Source of the DNA: an uncultured Desulfomonile sp. | GTDB lineage: Bacteria; Desulfobacterota; Desulfomonilia; Desulfomonilales; Desulfomonilaceae | Length of the DNA: 7,071 bases | NCBI GenBank assembly: GCA_937915285.1 | Contig: CALDNG010000226.1 | Coordinates: forward strand, 1-7,071 | Direction of reading: 5' to 3' | Shown: positions 6,785-7,071 of the stretch, one piece after another | Numbering within the stretch: the stretch's first letter is position 1 | How the letters are laid out: each line of letters begins with the position of its first letter | Position numbers and translations under genes: made by a program | The notes under the pieces: generated by a model | What the model saw: the letters and a program-made list of their open reading frames with translations, nothing else | What the model was told of the DNA's origin: nothing | Database searches by the model: none

Positions 6785-7071
6785 TTGGGACAGACGGAGT
6801 TTTTTGTATCAGCGAAATTGGGCGTCCCCGAATTGAGAAATCCCAACTTTATGAAATTTATAAAGCTGTTGGAACAGCTAAACAAATCCGGCAAGATTCC
6901 GGCCAAGGAGTGCAGGGCCTGCGGGAAAGTGTATTGCGATTTGTATCAATACATTTGGGACACTGAAGCCAAGTCCCAGACAATGGAAGACGCCGGTGGA
7001 GTTATGGACAAGGCGTTCACCATGCTTTACAGGAACTGCTCCTGCGGGAATACCCTCGTGCTGACTCTCAC
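6785..7071 (+). CDS. Uncharacterised small cysteine-motif protein, probably zinc-binding (3' truncated, start uncertain)
   Basis: This frame is open from after a TGA at 6770-6772 to the window edge. The clear part begins at ATG 6851 (MKFIKLLEQLNKSGKIPAKE), but residues ahead of it (GQTEFFVSAKLGVPELRNP) also look coded, so I place the start at TTG 6785. TTG 6818, TTG 6833 or ATG 6851 are alternatives. None has a good ribosome-binding site; GGTGA at 6768-6772 is 12 bases from 6785. Numbered from 6785, cysteines form C43-x2-C46-x4-C51 and later C85-S-C87-G, a layout suggesting a structural zinc site or similar metal centre. Between them lies an acidic helical stretch with W58. I do not recognise the family and assign no function. 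At least 95 residues are present and the C-terminus is beyond the window. A different frame across the same DNA (6766-6966) looks much less protein-like. Confidence 0.65.
   Translation, partial: MGQTEFFVSAKLGVPELRNPNFMKFIKLLEQLNKSGKIPAKECRACGKVYCDLYQYIWDTEAKSQTMEDAGGVMDKAFTMLYRNCSCGNTLVLTL

Noticed and set aside
6766..6966. 66-codon open frame starting TTG-GTG on the + strand
   Set aside because: It overlaps the cysteine-motif frame, has no family signature, and its peptide looks random; the other frame has paired CxxC/CxC motifs and coherent helical segments.

Overview
The window is a compact, single-strand (+) stretch of a bacterial chromosome with four clear genes, one partial gene at each edge counted among the five main coding regions, and short intergenic gaps. 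Composition is moderate in G+C. The gene types (long-form HflX with an N-terminal extension, tandem two-domain M16 protease with a signal peptide, TVP38/TMEM64-type membrane protein, and a large membrane-associated GTPase) fit a Gram-negative anaerobe of the former Deltaproteobacteria (Desulfobacterota). This assignment is an inference from gene content and sequence style, not from a marker gene.

Layout. Bases 2-1294 hold the C-terminal 430 residues of a GTPase whose P-loop lies upstream of the window. A 39-codon open frame (1291-1410) overlaps its stop by ATGA and contains a perfect 7-bp hairpin. Bases 1446-4115 encode an exported M16 zinc metalloprotease made of two tandem M16 units, the first with the zinc site and the second with the R/Y substrate-binding pair. 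The 150-bp gap before the next gene holds a strong 10-bp hairpin and a 42-codon open frame whose TGA overlaps the TTG start of hflX (4266-5963). hflX overlaps by 17 bp with a TVP38/TMEM64 family membrane protein (5947-6660). An AT-rich gap (6661-6784) with a dyad and a possible promoter follows. The window ends inside a gene (about 6785-7071) for a small protein with paired cysteines, probably zinc-binding. Its start is uncertain.

How the genes may work together. All genes point the same way. hflX and the TVP38-like gene are almost certainly co-transcribed because they overlap. The gaps of about 150 bp before the protease and before hflX each contain a hairpin and a small open frame, so read-through with partial attenuation or coupling is possible but unproven. 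No shared pathway is evident: ribosome rescue/splitting under stress (HflX), envelope proteolysis (M16) and membrane lipid/SNARE-associated-like function (TVP38) could be loosely united as stress or envelope maintenance. I saw no mobile element, CRISPR array, tRNA or rRNA, and no compelling novel system. The most useful second-look items are the two start/stop-overlapping small open frames, the truncated dynamin-like GTPase and the uncharacterised cysteine protein at the right edge.
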